64,000 bases of DNA from Siphonodentalium dalli. Its lineage: Eukaryota; Mollusca; Scaphopoda; Gadilida; Siphonodentaliidae. Of the stretch, positions 12,681 through 25,769 are shown in pieces. Made by a program: the position numbers and the translations under genes. The number at the start of each line of letters is the position of its first letter. The first letter of the stretch is position 1. The notes beneath the pieces were generated by a model that was given only the letters and a program-made list of their open reading frames with translations, was not told the origin of the DNA and did no database searches. The DNA lies in NCBI GenBank assembly GCA_032622095.1, contig CP136069.1, positions 201,174,690 to 201,238,689 of the forward strand. Reading direction: 5' to 3'.

Positions 12681-13639
12681 TTTAGGGTTTGTGGTGAACG
12701 CGTTAAATTTCAGACCACACGTATTCGTTTCGTGCTGCGCTTTCCCATAATGTCGATAATAAACGAAGGACTTAGGGTCTATAACTCTGTGTTAGGACAA
12801 TTTCGGAAAGGAGTGCTAACGTCAGCCGGCTGAGCCGCCATATTTCGTCAGTCACGAACGTCGCGACTGAGCAGACAGCTAGATTGAGCCAGCCACAAAA
12901 TCTATTTGTCGTGGCTTCGGGGTCTAGTTGTCGGTGTATTGAACGTGGCGTTATAGTCAACCAGATTGCTCATTATACACGGATGTTTTCGAAGATGAAA
13001 TAAACAGGATTGCACACACGTCGTAAACAGGACGACACGCCATTAAGTAACATGAGAGTATTAAACCTGCTTGTTTTGAATATCTATCTCACCGATAAAA
13101 CCTTCACAAATTGGTTTTAATAAATTTCCGAGTGCAATAAACCCACTTATATTATAATTTTGAAATAGGATATGCATGATCTCGTGGAGAATATCATGTG
13201 CAACTGTGACATCTTATAGGAGACATGCACGACTAACGTGAGAGCTGAACAACATAACTGTCGCTAGAATGTGTGGGAGCAATACAATTTGGTCCGTTAC
13301 GTATCGAATATAAGTTGACGGTCCCTTGAATGTGCACTTTTGAAAGCAAAGCGGGGTAACAGGTTGTGGGCGTGTCATTTGTCATTGGTGTTCATATATT
13401 TACTGAGAGGGATATTTGCAGATAATTATGGGAATGTCTGGGTAAAAAGCAAGCGTGGGTCTGTCTGGATGTACACACCGATCAGTTGCAGTGCAGTTGC
13501 AGTTGATATGTATCATATCGCCAAGGAACAGGTAAGTCTCAGACAACTTGGTCAGAACTGAGGGTCAGCAACCTACACTAATGTAATCTCTAAACCGGAT
13601 TTTCAGATATAGCTGCTATTCAGAACCAAGTCTGATTAC

Positions 13640-14160
13640 AGTGTGTCTAGCATTTGTAGAATGAGGTCTCCAGATGGTGAATTTAGTGACGCTATCCCGC
13701 ATATATGGCTAGCATCACAAAATCCCCCCCTGGGGACCTCATTCTGTTTAGGCCTCATCTTCTCTGGAAAGTGTCTTTATTATCAATAGTCCATAGAAAC
13801 TTCTTCACAATGATTCTATTTCTTTTTTAGTTTAGTTTCTGTTTATCCCCAAATTGGCAGACGACGCATTGCATAATCGATGTTCCCAATGGGTGTACAT
13901 CACAATATTCACTTCAATTAATCTGAGTCTATGTCTCCCATAGCAGATCACAGGCTCCTGGGGAAATTACTAAAATACCAATATAGACTACACTGGTATA
14001 GTCTATATTGGTATTTTAGTAATTTTTCCCAGGGGCCTGTGTAGCAGAATGAGGTCCACAGATGGTGAATTTGTAAATGCTAGCCGCTATGTTGGATAGC
14101 CGGTAGCGTCACTAAATTCACCTTCTGGGGACCTCATTTTGCAAATGACAGACACACTAA
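13640..14160. mobile_element. Two gaatgaggtc foldback copies around a palindrome
   Basis: Copies at about 13660-13755 and 14043-14155 have arms gcagaatgaggtccacagat and ggggacctcattctg. Between them 13951-14042 is an almost perfect palindrome (aaataccaatatagactaca and its complement). The same family recurs at 43398-43525. Confidence 0.85.
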
Positions 14161-14336
14161 TAACCAGGCTTGTTCCTGGCCCAGAGATATACCCAGTCTT
14201 ATCAACAACCAGCATCAATGTTTTATCATTGATGCAGCGCTAGGTCATATCACAGCGTTGTTGGGTGCATGGATGGAGGAAGAAACGTACACATACATGT
14301 ACCAACTCCGGTAATTAACTGATCAAATCAACCAGA

Positions 14337-14700
14337 TAATCAGACCAGTAGCACTGGGCGGCTCATGGTGGCATATCGTGCGCCACTGAATCGAACCAGA
14401 TCCGCTAGCGCTGGGCGGCTCGTGTTGGCATATAATACACGGCTGAATCGAGAGTCCGTTAGAATTATCTCTAGCACTGGGCGGCTCATGGTGGCATATC
14501 GTGCGCCACTAAATCGAACCAGATCCGCTAGCGCTGGGCGGCTCGTGTTGGCATATAATACACGCGGCTGAATCGAGAGTCTGTTCGAATTATCGCTAGC
14601 GCTGGGCGGCTCGTGTTGGCATATAATACACTTCTGAATCGAGAGTCCGTTAGAATTATGGCTAGCGCTGAGCGGCTCATGTGGCATATACTGGGCGACT
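14337..14700 (+). repeat. ~60-bp tandem repeat, about 6 copies
   Basis: The unit contains gctagcgctgggcggctcgt and gaatcgagagtccgttagaa. Two alternating subtypes (gtgcgccactgaatcgaac and aatacacggctgaatcgag) suggest a ~120-bp higher-order unit. Open frames on both strands come from the repeat. Confidence 0.88.
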
Positions 14701-14951
14701 GAACCGATGTGCCACCCGAATCATATCTTTCTGCAGCACCTTTGTATCCAGCGAAACAGCATAACTCTCTGATTGACTCTTAGCTTTATCGTCTTGGTAC
14801 CCCCCCCCCCCAACACACACATATAAATATCTACTGCGGAGTGTTGTCTTCGCATGTATGTGTGGTTTGGGGTAGGGGATCGATATGGGTGTATTGTCAA
14901 TCCGAATTTATGATCATAATCGCTATGAATAGTTGTTTTTATTATTGTTTA

Positions 14952-15357
14952 AGGGTACTCAATCCGATTCGATGGTCCCCATATCATCAAATTCCAACAA
15001 CAACAACTATGTTTTTAAAGTGCCACTTCAGTTATCAGAATCGATTAATTGCCAAAAAATAGTGCTAACCACAGTTCACTATGGTATAAAATTTCTCAAA
15101 ACCTGTTATTTATCAAAAAAAATTGGCAATGAAATTTTGCCGGTTTGTCAAACATCTGACACAAACAAGCCACTTGATTTTAGAGTTATCCATCTTCATC
15201 CGCTATTTGGTCATCTCATCGATTTTTACTGGGCCACTAAATATTCCAGGTGGTGAAAAATAATAAATTAAAAAAAATGATATCTGATCACTCGATTCAA
15301 ATCAAAAGCCAAAATAAACAGTAATTGAGGGGCGCTTAATCGGATTGAGTACCTTTA
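14952..15357. mobile_element. TIR element, family D (~405 bp)
   Basis: The ends are gggtactcaatccgattcga and atcggattgagtacctt. A 107-codon frame inside (14933-15256) has no recognised domain and is taken as chance. Confidence 0.82.
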
Positions 15358-15546
15358 ATGTGATCGTTATGATCCCATCGGTTCACGTCGTGATTTTGCT
15401 TGACGGATAAAACTAAAATAAACCCTCAATGGCTTAAACATATTTATTTTACATGATACGGGGACGGGATTGGAGAACAAGTGCTAGCCAATTAGGTGGA
15501 CCTCCTCTCCCATAACCCTCAATCAATCAAATAATAATTAGCCCAT

Positions 15547-18306
15547 GCTATACTAAATCATCATTGACGATCAGTTATCCCAAATTTAATGTTCACATAA
15601 TAAGTTTAAACCTTTCTATACTAAAGCATCATTGATGAGTAGTAATATCATAGGGAATGTTCAAATAATAAGTTTAACCTTTCTATGCTAAAGCATCATT
15701 GATGAGTAGTTATCCCAAAATTAAATGTTTACATAATAAGTTTAACTATTTCTATACTAAAGCATCATTGATGAGTAGTTATCCCATAGGAAATGTTCAG
15801 ATACAAAGTTAAACACTTTCTTTACTAAATCATCATTGACGAGCAGTACTAGCATAGGAAATGTTAAGATAATAATTTTAACCCTTTCTTTACTAAATCA
15901 TCATTGGCGAGTAGTTATACCAGAAGAAATGTTCAGATAATACGTCTAACCCTTTCTATACTAAAGCATCATTGATTATTAGTTTTTCCCACGGGAAATG
16001 TTCAGATAATAAGTTTAACCCTTTCTATACTAAATCATCATTGACTAGTAGTTACCCCACAGGAAATGTTCAGATAATAAGTTAAGCCCTGTCTATACTA
16101 AATCATCATTGATGAGTAGTTACCCCATAGGAAATGTTCAGATAATAAGTTAAGCCCTGTCTATACTAAATCATCATTGATGAGTAGTTACCCCATAGGA
16201 AATGTTCAGATAATAAGTTTAATCCTTTCTATACTAAATCATCATTGACGAGTAGTAATACCATAGGAAATGTTCACATAATAAGTTTAACCCGTTATAT
16301 ACTAAAGCATCATTGACGAGTAGTTATCCCATAGGAACTGATCAGATAATAAGTTTAAACCTATCTATACTAAATCAGCATTGACGAGTAGTAGTACCTT
16401 AGTAAATGTTCAGATAATAAGTGTAGCTCTTTCTATACTAAAGTATCATTGATGTGTAGATATCCCTTGGGAAATGTTCAGATAATAAGTTAAACCATTT
16501 CTATACTAAAACATCATTGATGAGTAGTTATCCCATAGGAAATGTTCAGATAATAAGTTAAACCATTTCTATACTAAAACATCATTGATGAGTAGTAATA
16601 CAAAAGGAAATGTTCAGATAATAAGTTTAACCCTTTCTTTATTAAATCATCATTGCCGAGTTTTACCCCATAGGAAATGTTCAGATAATAAGTTTAGTCC
16701 TTTCTATACTAAATCATCATTGACGAGTAGTTATCCCATTGCGAATGTTCAGATACTAAGTTTAACCTTTTTTTTTACTAAATCATCATTGACGAGTAAT
16801 ACTACCATAGGTAATGTTAAGATAATACGTCTAACCATTTCTATACTAAAGCATCATTGATGATTAGTAATAACATAGGAAATATCCAGACAGATACTAA
16901 GTTTAACCCTTTCTATACTAAAGCATCATTGATAAGTAGTTACCCCCTGGGAAATGTTCAGATAATAAGTTTAACCCTTTCTATACTAAAGCATCATTGA
17001 TGTGTAGATATCCCTTGGGAAATGTTCAGATAATAAGTTAAACCATTTCTATACTAAAGCATCATTGATGAGTAGTTATCCCATAGGAATTGTTCAGATA
17101 ATAAGTTTAATCCTTTCTTTACTAAGTCATCATTGACGAGTAGTAATACAAAAGGAAATGTTCTGATGAAACGTCTAACCCTTTATATACTAGAGCATCA
17201 TTGATGAGTAGTTATCGGAAATAACTCGGAAATTATCGGAAATGTTCGGATAATTAGTTTAAACCTTTCTATGCTAAATCATCATTGGTTATCCCATAGG
17301 GAAATGTTCAGACAATAAGTTTAACCCTTCATTGACGAGTATAGTAATGCCATATGAAATGTTCAGACAATAAGTTTAACCCTTCATGTACTAAAGCATC
17401 ATTGACGAGTATAGTAATACCATAGGAAATGGTCATATAATAAGTTTAACCCTTCCTGTACTAAAGCATCATTGACGAGTATAGTAATACCATATGAAAT
17501 GTTCAGACAATAAGTTTAACCCTTCATGTACTAAAGCATCATTGACGAGTATAGTAATACCATAGGAAATGTTCATATAATAAGTTTAACCCTTCATTGA
17601 CGAGTATAGTAATACCATATGAAATGTTCATATAATAAGTTTAACCCTTCCTGTACTAAAGCATCATTGACGAGTATAGTAATACCATATGCAATGTTCA
17701 TATAATAAGTTTAACCCTTCATGTACTAAAGCATCATTGACGAGTATAGTAATACCATATGAAATGTTCAGACAATAAGTTTAACCCTTCATGTACTAAA
17801 GCATCATTGACGAGTATAGTAATACCATAGGAAATGTTCATATAATAAGTTTAACCCTTCATTGACGAGTAGTAATACCATAGGAAATGTTCATATAATA
17901 AGTTCAACCCTTCATTGATGAGTATAGTAATACCATATGAAATGTTCAGACAATAAGTTTAACCCTTCCTGTACTAAAGCATCATTGACGAGTATAGTAA
18001 TACCATAGGAAATGTTCATATAATAAGTTTAACCCTTCATTGACGAGTATAGTAATACCATATGAAATGTTCATATAATAAGTGTAACTCTTCATTGACG
18101 AGTAGTAATATCATATGAAATGTTCATATAATAAGTTCAACCCTTCATTGACGAGTATAGTAATACCGTGTGAAATGTTCATATAATAAGTTTAACCCTT
18201 CATTGACGAGTATAGTAATACCATAGGAAATGTTCATATAATAAGTTCAACCCTTCATTGACGAGTTTAGTAATACCATATGGAATGTTCATATAATAAG
18301 TTCAAC
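15547..18306 (+). repeat. ~69-bp satellite, 2.75 kb, two unit lengths at its right side
   Basis: The unit contains actaaagcatcattgatgag and gaaatgttcagataataagt. Up to about 17200 the units are ~69 bp and diverged. From about 17300 to 18300 long units (~73 bp) mix with short units (~54 bp) that lack tgtactaaagcatcattc, and these are far more homogeneous, so the right end expanded more recently. Confidence 0.95.
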
Positions 18307-18778
18307 AAACAATCTAAACATTTCCTTCAATAAATAGGAATCCTACTATACTTTCATGTATTTGTCGTCCGCTTATTTTACCTTTACTTCCCTTCAAATC
18401 ACTACTAGAGACCATTCAGAAGTACACTTTTTAACTGACTTGGGTTATCCATTTAGGATAGAAGGGTTAAATGTTACGGTCGCAAAACAAATTTGTGTCA
18501 ATAGTTACACTGGGTGTAGGCATTACGTGAAGTACGGTATAAAATGTTACAGCCGTGTCACTGCACTGCATGGAAGCACTTCAGTGTCATATAATATAGA
18601 AAAGCAAGGGAGTCGCAGGCAAATATTTAAATACATTTACACTGTATAGCAATGTATAATGTGCCGTCTAATAGGATCCGATGACGTCTGGCACATGTAT
18701 TCAATATAAGCCATCCAATACATCGTGTACTCTTCCACAAGTGGAATACGCGCCGGAAGTGCTTCGAGTCGGTGCTAT

Positions 18779-18925
18779 TGCGAAAACCCTGTGCCAATGC
18801 ATTTTCTTATATATGCGAGTCTCCCGTGGGGAATCGCATATATAAGAGAATGCATTGGCCTAACACTATCTACCTTGAGCTTGTTAGTCAGTGCATGCTC
18901 TTATATATGTGAGTGTCACAGTCAT
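18779..18925. mobile_element. Hairpin element, family C
   Basis: ttgcgaaaaccctgtgccaatgc opens it; one complete hairpin, the linker ctaacactatctaccttgag, then one arm of a second hairpin. Confidence 0.75.
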
Positions 18926-19116
18926 CATAAGATAATTATATATTTATCTTGACCTTGTACTACTACTATGGGGGGTTTGGGATTTCTCCCGGGAAGATTT
19001 GAAAGGGGCGGAACCCCTCTCCTACAACCCACTTGTGAATTTTAATTTGATACATGTTATGGTAATACATAAGCATGAATTGGTGAAGGTGAAATGAGAA
19101 TGATCTAGACATATTA

Positions 19117-19633
19117 TTATTGTTTTTTCTTCGCTTTCTTTTTTCTTCGGTTGGATGTTGCTGTTGTCGTTGTTGTTGTGGCTGAATCTGAGTCGGTGCT
19201 GAGGTTGCTGGCCTCAGGTGGTATGCTGTTTAAGAGGATCTGTTTTCCTTGGTTTGTTTCGATTACAGAGGCCGTTTTGGGTGCAGGGTCCTGCCCATTT
19301 GGTCCTCTGTAAATCCGAGGACCCCACATCAGGTAGTACTCTTGTATGGTGAGTGGATACACGCTGCGTGGGTCGCGTGTGATCTTCAACTTGAGGGCAT
19401 AACGCTGTTGTTCTATTTCCTCTTTTGTTGGTAACGCCGGCTTCTCGTCATACTTCGGCGTCGGAGGGACGGGGATGGTGCTATCCGCCCCTGGTGGAGA
19501 GTGGCTGGGTGGTGTTTCCATCTCCACGTCGAAACTGGCGGCAGGAACATCGGGGGTGGTATCCGCGTCCCTGTCTCCGCTTGTCTCTGTGCCGACAGCA
19601 GTGACCTCCGGCAGATCTACGGAGTCTTGACCT
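19117..19633 (-). CDS. Hypothetical protein, C-terminal exon (Ser/Thr/Pro-rich, Lys-rich tail)
   Basis: I do not recognise this protein. On the minus strand a frame of about 170 codons runs to a TAA at 19117-19119. From its 5' side it has an acidic, Pro/Ser/Thr-rich part (PPSHSPPGADS, TIPVPPTPKYDEKPALPTK), a denser central part (YALKLKITRDP, YPLTIQEYYLMWGPRIYRGP) that could be folded, a poly-Thr run and a basic tail RRKKKAKKKQ, possibly a nuclear signal. Codon use is GC-richer than the surroundings, which supports coding. On its 5' side it joins a hairpin element (19629-19712), so an acceptor may lie at the junction (cttacaag) or the upstream part has been displaced. No ATG of its own is evident and no upstream exon was identified. 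It could also be an ORF remnant of a mobile element. Confidence 0.42.
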
Positions 19634-19715
19634 TGTAAGCCAGTGTATTCTCTTATATATGCGAGGATCCCTATGGTAGGCTTGCATATATAAGATATGC
19701 ACTGGCACATGATAT
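19625..19715. mobile_element. Hairpin element fragment abutting the 19.1-kb coding exon
   Basis: ccttgtaagccagtgtattc, hairpin cttatatatgcgaggatccc/cttgcatatataag, then gcacatgatatttaatgc. The same right half is seen at 63527-63625. Only the right half is present here. Confidence 0.8.
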
Positions 19716-19867
19716 TTAATGCTGCACCAGCGCAGTTCCCTTCATGAAAGGATTACCGACACGCATCGATGCTGATTTATCTTTCTCTTGAAAGTCATTT
19801 AACACCATGAGGCCCGGATTTCAAATCAATAGATGTCTGGATTACGGATTGTTTGGGACGAGATATG

Positions 19868-20028
19868 AATATTATGTAAGTTATTGTGGTGGATTGACGG
19901 TAACATGGTGTGATATTGACGGCTTGGAGTTTATGTTCAACCGAGTCGCGAAGCGTCGATGTTGAACATACGCCCCAAGCCGTCAATGTCACACCATGTT
20001 ACCATCAATCCACCACAATAACGTATAT
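19868..20028. mobile_element. Foldback element, ttattgtggtggattgacgg family
   Basis: The arms (~65 bp) end cgtcaatccaccacaataac-like on the right. Another copy is at 43955-44072; flanks (gtcctggtcattct) are shared in opposite orientation. Confidence 0.88.
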
Positions 20029-20354
20029 GTTCTGCCGACAGTCCTGGTCATTCTTAGAAATTTAACACATTTATTCCGTAGAATGATCACCAGAAAATGT
20101 CAACATCTTCTATCGCTCTCGCCATAAAGTCGTTCAACGTAAATGACGTCATGAAAAAAGCAGGCCAACGAGAGACGATGAAACGGTTGCCTTGGTTTCC
20201 CTTATGTTGACGGCTCGAGACGGAAACATAGGATATATTGCGCTGCTCTCTGACCAATCAACGACGCGGTTTCTTACTGGAGACTGAACACATAGCACAT
20301 GCATTAAATATTAAATAAACTGATGGCGCACATATAACGTCAATGATCTTCGTA

Positions 20355-20545
20355 GAGTGATGCGCATCTAACTACTTATGTTTTATCATACTTACATCAC
20401 ATCGAGCGATGCTCATCTAACTACTTATGTTTTATCATACTTACATCACATCGAGTGATGCTCATCTAACTACTTATGTTTTATCATAATTACATCACAT
20501 CGAGTGATGCTCATCTAACTACTTATGTTTTATCATACTTAAATC
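20355..20545 (+). repeat. 49-bp tandem repeat, about 4 copies
   Basis: The unit starts gatgctcatctaactactta and ends cacatcgagt. Copies are nearly identical. Confidence 0.92.
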
Positions 20546-21435
20546 ACAATCATAATATATAGTTATAGCATCAATGATAACCAGCCATGGATTAAACTTA
20601 TCCGACACAAGAATGTGGAATAAGTACAGAACACAACGCATCATAATCTGGAATATTTTATCGAATACGTTGCGGGCGGCGCATATTCACATTTCGTGCA
20701 CTTAAGCATCGCGTTCGTGACATATATGTCCTTGCGACGCCCTCATCTCAGTCGATAAAAGATTATCGATTAACATGCGCGTTATGTTCTCTCCACTTAT
20801 GCATCCCACTTTGGCACAGGACCAAGTGATCAATTTTATTTCTTTGTATATGCGTAAACATGTTGTCAGCAAAAAATAACATTGTTGTAACTAGTGTATA
20901 CTGTTAAACGATTGTTTAGAAAACTAGGCTTTCTTTCTTTCGTCACCAATCAGTAATATTTAAATTTAGCCACAGTAGCTAGATATAAAGTTATAATAGC
21001 TAAATATGCTATTGTATACTTATAAGGAAAATTGTCGATTCCATCTGGAACTTCGGGTTAATAGGACGCATATAACGCCATTTGTTATCGACGCTGGCAT
21101 TTTTCGTGACGTATATTTTAGTATATTTACATTTCGTACACGACCATCTATAATATCATGATGGACCGGATGTGTATTACGTACCTTGTTCGCATGCTTA
21201 ATCTAAGGTATGATTGTTCCTTGCAGTTCGTCCCTGTGGACATATCGTATCAAACTGTTTTATTCATATATCTTCGTTCACTACATGTACATATGTATAA
21301 ACCGAAACTGGTACCCTACTCAAAACGTTTAATACCGATTTAGTCATGTTCGTTATACTGTGTCGTCCGCCATTGAAGTTCCACCCGATTGATATTCATT
21401 TATTAGTCATGAGTTGCACATCATAGTCGATTCTT
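20546..21435. other. No supported feature
   Basis: Unique AT-rich sequence; no repeat or coding signal seen. Confidence 0.5.
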
Positions 21436-21824
21436 TTAATCCTTTACCCAACAAAACGGCCAAATAAAGCTTCAACAGCCTAAAATATCTTCGGTCTGTC
21501 TCAATAGAACCATACAAATATGGATATCATTGGAACCGGCTCCTTGAACCCATTGTGATAGTTACAGTTATACCCTGTGCCAATGCATTCTCTTATATAT
21601 GCGAGTCGACCATAGGTCGCCTCGCATATATAAGAGAATACATTGGCCTAAAAAAAATCTTTTTTAACACTTTTTACCATTTTTTCTTACATTCTTTAAC
21701 AATTTTATAATTTTTAATGTGTTAAGCCAATGCATTCTCTTATATATGCGAGGCGACCTATGGTCGACTCGCATATATAAGATAATGCATTGGCACATGG
21801 CCGTTCTGTTGGGTAAAGGGTTAA
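21436..21824. mobile_element. TIR element, family B (piggyBac-like ends, TTAA), 389 bp
   Basis: Ends are TTAA-tcctttacccaacaaaacgg and ccgttctgttgggtaaaggg-TTAA. TTAA on both sides with CCCTTT-type ends suggests a piggyBac-like non-autonomous element. Two hairpin modules sit inside (about 21575-21650 and 21724-21797). Confidence 0.88.
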
Positions 21825-23530
21825 AGACCCTTTTTTCCGAAGAAATTTAAATTAACTGAATAACGGAGATATTCAGAACTGAACAAATAATTAAAACAAA
21901 ATAGAAGACGAGCATCATTACTAATACGCAATAAATCAACTCAACTATTGAAAACTACCCCCTCTCCCAGCATCTCATCCCTTTTATATCTCTATCTCTC
22001 TCGCTCTCTATTTCTCTCTCTCGTCCTCTCTACCTCTTTCTCGTTCACAATTTATCTCCCTGCTTCTAACGACATCATCATTACTATAATTATGATATTT
22101 TCATTCCGTCCCGTCCGACCCCATCTCTACACTTAATGAAGAGCGGGCGCGAAACAAAAGGGGAGCAAACTTAATAAAAGCCCTTGGGCTTGTTGTTTAA
22201 TCCCCTTTCCAATCAATCGAATTTATATTATTCCATTCTCCTGTAAAATGTCTGTTAAATGTTTATATATGTTATTATTTTGATTGGAATAAAATATGTT
22301 TACATTAAGAGGGTTTTTTTAAAGAGCGTATTTAATTCTCGAAGAAGTGATTATAAAGAAATCCCCCGATAAGTCGGTGAGAATTGCCATAACCGCGGTG
22401 CTACAAGGCTACAATCTGACATGTTTGTCCAACAAGCGTCGCCAGCTATACGCTACTAATTGAGAGGCGTGACTAACGCCTGCATACAGATCCCTATATT
22501 GTGTATATATCCCACGAGGGTCCATTATGTCGTCGAATTCTGGTGTCACAACCACAACCATTTAACAAGAAAACCATAGTCAGAAATGGTAACGCCACCA
22601 AGATTATAGTATTACATATAAATAGAAATTATAAAAAATACATAAAATATTTTGATAACAATTGCGTTTAAACAAGTAATCCTTCAAATTATTACTAACA
22701 AAGCAAGTAAATGACTGTGGGGTCACTCAACAGATTATAAAGACTTGGACTTAGTATACTGTAAATACTGGGACTGTATATTTTTAAATTTTAGTCTAAA
22801 ATTTAAATGAAATAATTAAAAGATAAAATTTAGCAAGTAGTAAAAGTTAATTTTATCATTTAATTTTTTTTTTTGGTTAAATAAAGGAATAATTTAAATG
22901 TAAAATTTGGTTTAAAAAAAAATGATTGACCGTGGCTCTTCCAATAATTGCGCGACTGACCTGGTCAATTGTTCTTAAGAAGTTGTTTTGAGAATTACTA
23001 TGGAGGGACATAGTTATGGCTGTGGCTTCGCGAGTAATTGACTTGGTGACGTGATGTTAACAATCTGAACTCCAGTAAACCAAGGACGCTCCATACCAAA
23101 TATAAGGTAAATAAATAATTCTTTATAAGTTGTTTTAATATTTACTATGGAGGGAAAGAATTGTGGTGCTGGCTTCGCAACTATTTGACCCCATTGTAAC
23201 AAATATAAATATTAGTCACTCAGGCAATAGATGTATCTATTCTGTATATTAAGTTATTGGGTCTTACGTGTCTTGAGATGTCTAAATATGTTTTGATGGA
23301 CAGATCGCGCAAGCGCAAGGGACCCCGCCAATCTTATTTGTTGTGCTTCGAATTGTTGACTTATTAAATATGCACATATACTTAAGAAACAGTCGTGTGC
23401 GAAGCGCGCTCCCGTAGGTCGGTTTTTGGATGCCAGTTAATGAAAATATCATTGAAATAATCGGTTTCCCCCCAATAAACATCCATATATTCAATATACA
23501 TGTTTTTGGAGCAGAATTAGGTAGACCATA
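21825..23530. other. No gene; CT-rich and AT-rich low complexity
   Basis: A ctctct-rich tract at 21956-22060 and an A/T-only-like stretch near 22750-22920. ttgttttgagaattactatg (about 22983) and agttgttttaatatttacta (about 23127) mark a diverged ~140-bp duplication. Confidence 0.5.
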
Positions 23531-23537
23531 TTGAACG

Positions 23538-23945
23538 CCATAATTCTGCTGTGGTTAAGTGGTCAATTACTTTGGACATTACTGTATGTAGATGGAGTTA
23601 TCATTAGACCTCACATCCTTATATGGGATACAGTAATGCCCAAAGTAATTGACCACTTAACCACAGCAGAATTATGGGTAATTTTTCAGGATTTAAAATC
23701 CGGAAAAATTACCCACAATCTGCTGTGCTTAAGTGGTCAATTACTTTGGACATTACTGTATGTGGATGGAGTTATCATTAGACCTCACATCCTTATATGG
23801 GCTACAGTAATGCCTAAAGTAATTGACCAATTAACCACAGCAGAATTAAGGGTAATTTTTCAGGATTTAAAATCTTGAAAAATTACCCATAATTCTGCTG
23901 TGGTTAAGTGATCAATTACTTTGGACATTACTGTATGTAGATGGA
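23538..23945. repeat. Tandem palindromes: two ~195-bp units plus a partial third
   Basis: Each unit reads ataattctgctgtggttaag out to acctcacatcc and then returns as the reverse complement (gaccacttaaccacagcaga). Units are joined by the self-complementary gatttaaaatc flanked by tttttc and gaaaaa. A 115-codon frame at 23531-23878 is a by-product. Confidence 0.92.
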
Positions 23946-24059
23946 GTTAAACCTCACATCAGTTTGTTGGGGATTTGGACCTTGACTTGGGACCTTTTTT
24001 TTTTAACGCAACAAATGCGAGTACACCTTATACACAAATTTCTGATGTAGCCAGAGTTT

Positions 24060-25060
24060 TTATTGGATAATATTAGTTTGAAGCCTGCTTACATTTCAAT
24101 ATGTTGTCAGTTTTGTATTCTCTGCAGCAGCTAGAACTCGGCGCGTTGAAGCAAAAGTTATAAAAGAAAAATGTGTACGTAACGAGACTATAATACAAAT
24201 GAAAAAATAAATTGAGGGAGGGGTGGGCATTACAGGGAACTAAGGGTTGAACCGATATAAATCTGTAGAGCGATAACGACCAATGTTGACATATTATGCA
24301 TCTCAACTCTACTGTTGTAACAAGGTTATAAAATAGGGGGGGGTGTCAGAATTTTAGTCATCTCTATATAGTGCCAGAATAGTAATTTATGGACTTCTAT
24401 AGTGGTACAATACAAATTAGAATCAAATGATAAAAAATATGTATGTAACACAACTATACCGATGAAAGTAAAAATAATAATTTAGGCCGGGATAAGATGT
24501 TGGTTTGGTTATATGGACTCGGAGAAAAAGGGGTTCGTACCGATGAACTGACATAAATTAGTGGAGCGATGTTGCCATGTAATGCATCGCGACTGTACTA
24601 AAGCAGCAATGATATAAAATTGGGGGGGCCCGGGGGGGGGGGGGTCGGAAATTATCTCTATCTCTATAGATGGCACCATAATTATATAGAAAGGAATAGC
24701 AATTGATATACGTATACGGTATACTATAGTAATACCATAGACATATAAGTACAAGTATCACTCAATAAAATATTTCGTAACGTGACTATAGCGATGAAAA
24801 AAATAAATAAATTGGACTGGGATTAGAGATTGGGTTGGTTATATGTGGATAATTGGATATGGAATTCATACCGATGAAATGATACAAATTAGTGGAGCGA
24901 TAAAGACCAATGTTGACACTTAGTCAGGCTACGCGGGGGAAATAGGGGTTGATACGATAGACCGAAATAAATTTGTCGAGTGATAATGACCAATGTTGAC
25001 GTATAAAGTAACGCGACTGTACTGTTGCACAATTATCATGTAGAACCAGTCAAATATGGA
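24060..25060 (+). repeat. Three degenerate ~300-bp tandem copies
   Basis: Shared blocks recur near 24170-24310, 24450-24620 and 24770-24920: gtaacg.gactata..gatgaaa, then ttggttatatgga, then gataaattagtggagcgat-like sequence. G runs (24625-24646) lie inside. No coding signal. Confidence 0.7.
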
Positions 25061-25124
25061 CTCTGGTGCCAATATGGAACAGCTCAGAAAACATTTGAAG
25101 GGCCCTAAAATTTATGGGATCTGC

Positions 25125-25460
25125 CATACAAATCGATTTATGTTGATAAATCTCTTATTTTTCAAAATTTTAAGCTGAGACTTGGTGTGTTTGAGTGGGA
25201 TACGTATATATTCCTAAAATGATAGGATACAGCACATAATTATGTTTTAGGTGGAAGAAATGAATTTTTTTCGATGATAAAATTTAACAATAAGTTAAAT
25301 TTTAATAACATTGGATTTGCAAATAAAATCGATTTATGTTGACAAAACTGTCATTTTTCAAAATTTTGAGTTGAGAATTCGTGTGTCTGTGTGTAATACT
25401 TATATATTCTTAAAATGACAGAGTCCAGCGCGTAATTATCTTTTAGATGGAAGAAATTGA
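25125..25460 (+). repeat. ~195-bp tandem duplication
   Basis: atcgatttatgttga followed by atttttcaaaattttaagct recurs at 25134 and 25329, each followed by gtgtgt and taattat.ttttag.tggaagaa. Confidence 0.8.
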
Positions 25461-25769
25461 ATTTGTTTTCGATAACCATCTACGGCCGTACTACGGCCGG
25501 GTTTATCGAGTACGCTATTTTATAAACAAACTTTTGTCAATAGCCGTTTTGGTCAAACTAAACCTTTTTCGACCGGGAAAGCAGATCCGAATAGTAGCTA
25601 AGATGTATTTAGATAGAATTATCAAAAGAATTTGACCGATTAGGGTGCATTTTAAAAGAATCGAGTGGAGAAATCTTGGTGACATTTTCATAAAACACGC
25701 CGATAATTCCAAAGATAAAAGATGGCGGTTACTACAAAAAAAACAGACATGCGCACTCCAATTATAATT

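Noticed and set aside
12417-12833. 138-codon plus-strand frame
   Set aside because: It runs through a tandem repeat, has no domain and a non-coding-like composition.
13340-13561. 73-codon frame with a possible acceptor (tatttgcag) and donor (caggtaagtct)
   Set aside because: The peptide shows no recognisable motif and no partner exons were found; chance splice-like sequences are common.
14933-15256. 107-codon frame inside the family D element
   Set aside because: No transposase motif, and the related copy at 59517 does not keep the frame open.
23531-23878. 115-codon frame of two near-identical halves
   Set aside because: It translates the tandem palindromes.
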